Assembly (NCBI GenBank): GCA_963803295.1
Contig: CAWDMC010000012.1
Span: 124,001 to 188,000 of the forward strand
DNA: 64,000 nucleotides
DNA from: CAWDMC01 sp963803295
GTDB taxonomy: Bacteria; Acidobacteriota; Terriglobia; UBA7540
Direction: 5' to 3'
The translations under genes and the position numbers were made by a program. This document shows, in pieces, positions 63,007 to 64,000 of the stretch (position 1 is the stretch's first letter; each line of letters opens with the position of its first letter). A model generated the notes under the pieces. It made no database searches and had not been told where the DNA came from. It worked only from the letters and a program-made list of their open reading frames with translations.

Positions 63007-64000
63007 CGCGTTCGGTCTCCACGTGTTCAGGAGTGCGATTTCGAATGACCGGCAGACTCAAGAAGACATTGTCGATTCGTGCAAACAGCCTGGCCTCGAG
63101 CATTTGGGTCAAAGCGTTAGCGACGGCTTCGCCGTCATACTCGGCAGCAAAGCGTCGATCGAGCGCCGCGCTCGACTGCGCGACATCGCACGCCAGAATC
63201 AATTGAGCCTGCAAACCGGCAAGCCAGTGTTCACCGGCAACAGCGCATTCGCGCGAATCGCTCACGTGTACCGTGCCATCCTTGTGCAAGGTTGCGTCGA
63301 GCCTGGGACGCCGCAAGGCATCAGGCTGAAAACGCGCGTTACGCCACTTCGTAATTTCGTTTTGGACCCGCTGGATATAGGTCTCTGGCTTCCGGGCGTC
63401 CTCGTAATCAAAGTCAAAAAAGTAGGCGAGACGGGTGAGCTCGCGCCGCCCGAGCGGAAAAACGTAGTAGTAGGCGAGCGTGGGCCGCACGCGGCGTATT
63501 CCCGACTCGGCGGCCTTGTTAAACAGCGGACTAAACCGGTCGAGACGGATCTGGGCGCAGCCGGTTGGCGGTTCGAGGTGCGTCAGAAGGGGAATCAGGT
63601 CGGCCATGCGATCATACTCTGCCGGAGACTCACCGGGAAATCCGGCGAGGACATTCCACGCCGGCATAATCCCGATCTCTTCCGACCATTTCAGCAACTG
63701 CACGTTTTGCGCGCCGCTCACGCCTTTCTTCATCAACTGGAGAATTTCCGTGGAGAAGCTCTCGATGCCGGGCTGAATGATGGTGATGCCACCGCGCTTC
63801 ATGGCCGCCAGTTGGGAATATTTCAGGTTGGCCTTGACCTCGTAGAACATCTCAAGTTCGATGCCCTCCGCCACCAGGCGCGGAAATACGGTCGAAAGGT
63901 ATCTATGGTCGAGGATGTTGTCAACGCTGTCGATGCGCTTAAAACCGTAACGTTGGTAGAGATACTTTAGCTCCTGGTAAACGCGATCGGGTGATTTACT
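62948..64000 (-). CDS. RiPP maturation radical SAM protein (rSAM-ocin 1-like), partial
   Basis: The right edge cuts the gene; the CxxxCxxC motif and any B12 domain lie beyond it. The 350 C-terminal residues are here. They begin KSPDRVYQELKYLYQRYGFK with RIDSVDNILDHRYLSTVFP, continue FYEVKANLKYSQLAAMKRGG and GITIIQPGIESFSTEILQLM, then KGVSGAQNVQLLKW and PAWNVLAGFPGESP, and end with PPTGCAQIRLDRFSPLFNKA. This pattern is the RiPP maturation radical SAM protein 1 (bacteriocin-type) family, whose products are often C- or thioether-crosslinked or methylated. First of four co-oriented genes. Confidence 0.88.
   Translation of the reverse strand, partial: SKSPDRVYQELKYLYQRYGFKRIDSVDNILDHRYLSTVFPRLVAEGIELEMFYEVKANLKYSQLAAMKRGGITIIQPGIESFSTEILQLMKKGVSGAQNVQLLKWSEEIGIMPAWNVLAGFPGESPAEYDRMADLIPLLTHLEPPTGCAQIRLDRFSPLFNKAAESGIRRVRPTLAYYYVFPLGRRELTRLAYFFDFDYEDARKPETYIQRVQNEITKWRNARFQPDALRRPRLDATLHKDGTVHVSDSRECAVAGEHWLAGLQAQLILACDVAQSSAALDRRFAAEYDGEAVANALTQMLEARLFARIDNVFLSLPVIRNRTPEHVETERDAYRPIPTTANPEPLLRVL

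Noticed and set aside
1..64000. CRISPR array
   Set aside because: No regularly spaced direct repeats and no cas genes were seen.

Overview
The window reads as chromosomal DNA of an Acidobacteriota bacterium. I infer this from gene content, not from a database search. The signs are a VWFA-related protein of the acidobacterial type, a remnant of an ADOP-type (duplicated FtsX) permease, a DUF1080 protein, HEAT-repeat secreted proteins, moderately high GC with many short intergenic repeats, and an outer-membrane assembly pair (TamA/TamB-like). Almost all of it is ordinary housekeeping and cell-envelope sequence with a few mobile-element scars.

Layout. 1-2.6 kb: sugar-acid/glycoside genes (enolase-superfamily dehydratase, cut by the left edge, and a Tat-exported glycosidase-like protein). 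2.7-6.8 kb: family-5 uracil-DNA glycosylase, EVE protein, APC permease, MFS exporter. 7.1-10.8 kb: a heterodimeric ABC exporter with one consensus and one degenerate ATP site. 10.9-13.9 kb: recR, ybaB, dnaX and the SRP RNA gene. 14-17.5 kb: a P-loop polynucleotide-kinase-like protein, heme A synthase, a HEAT protein. 18-21.5 kb: DUF1080 protein, deoxynucleoside kinase, a structured RNA leader with terminator, panB, panC. 21.6-22.1 kb: a Bcp/PrxQ peroxiredoxin whose peroxidatic cysteine codon is UGA, so very probably a selenoprotein. 22.1-25.1 kb: sigma factor, anti-sigma factor, unknown partner and a small DUF1360 cluster. 25.6-33.1 kb: dicarboxylate symporter, membrane glycosyltransferase with HEAT partner, TlpA-like thioredoxin, lgt, ccdA. 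33.5-38.4 kb: HAD phosphatase, small secreted protein, DUF4139 protein, six-hairpin glycosidase. 38.4-40.2 kb: two HicB-like relics and a complete IS630-family element. 40.4-49.3 kb: beta-lactamase-fold hydrolase, permease remnant, ABC-F ATPase, VWFA protein, 5'-truncated ISKra4-like transposase, IlvD/Edd dehydratase. 49.4-57.4 kb: TamB/TamA pair, then an integrase pseudogene. 57.4-59.7 kb: Tex. 59.8-64 kb: a RiPP (azole/TOMM-type) biosynthetic operon running off the right edge.

The two parts most worth attention are the UGA-containing peroxiredoxin, where an in-frame UGA sits exactly at the catalytic position, and the RiPP operon (radical SAM enzyme, RRE-E1-like partner, YcaO, SagB-type oxidase). 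The operon's precursor peptide is not in the window. The structured leader in front of panB is a third candidate for something not yet described.
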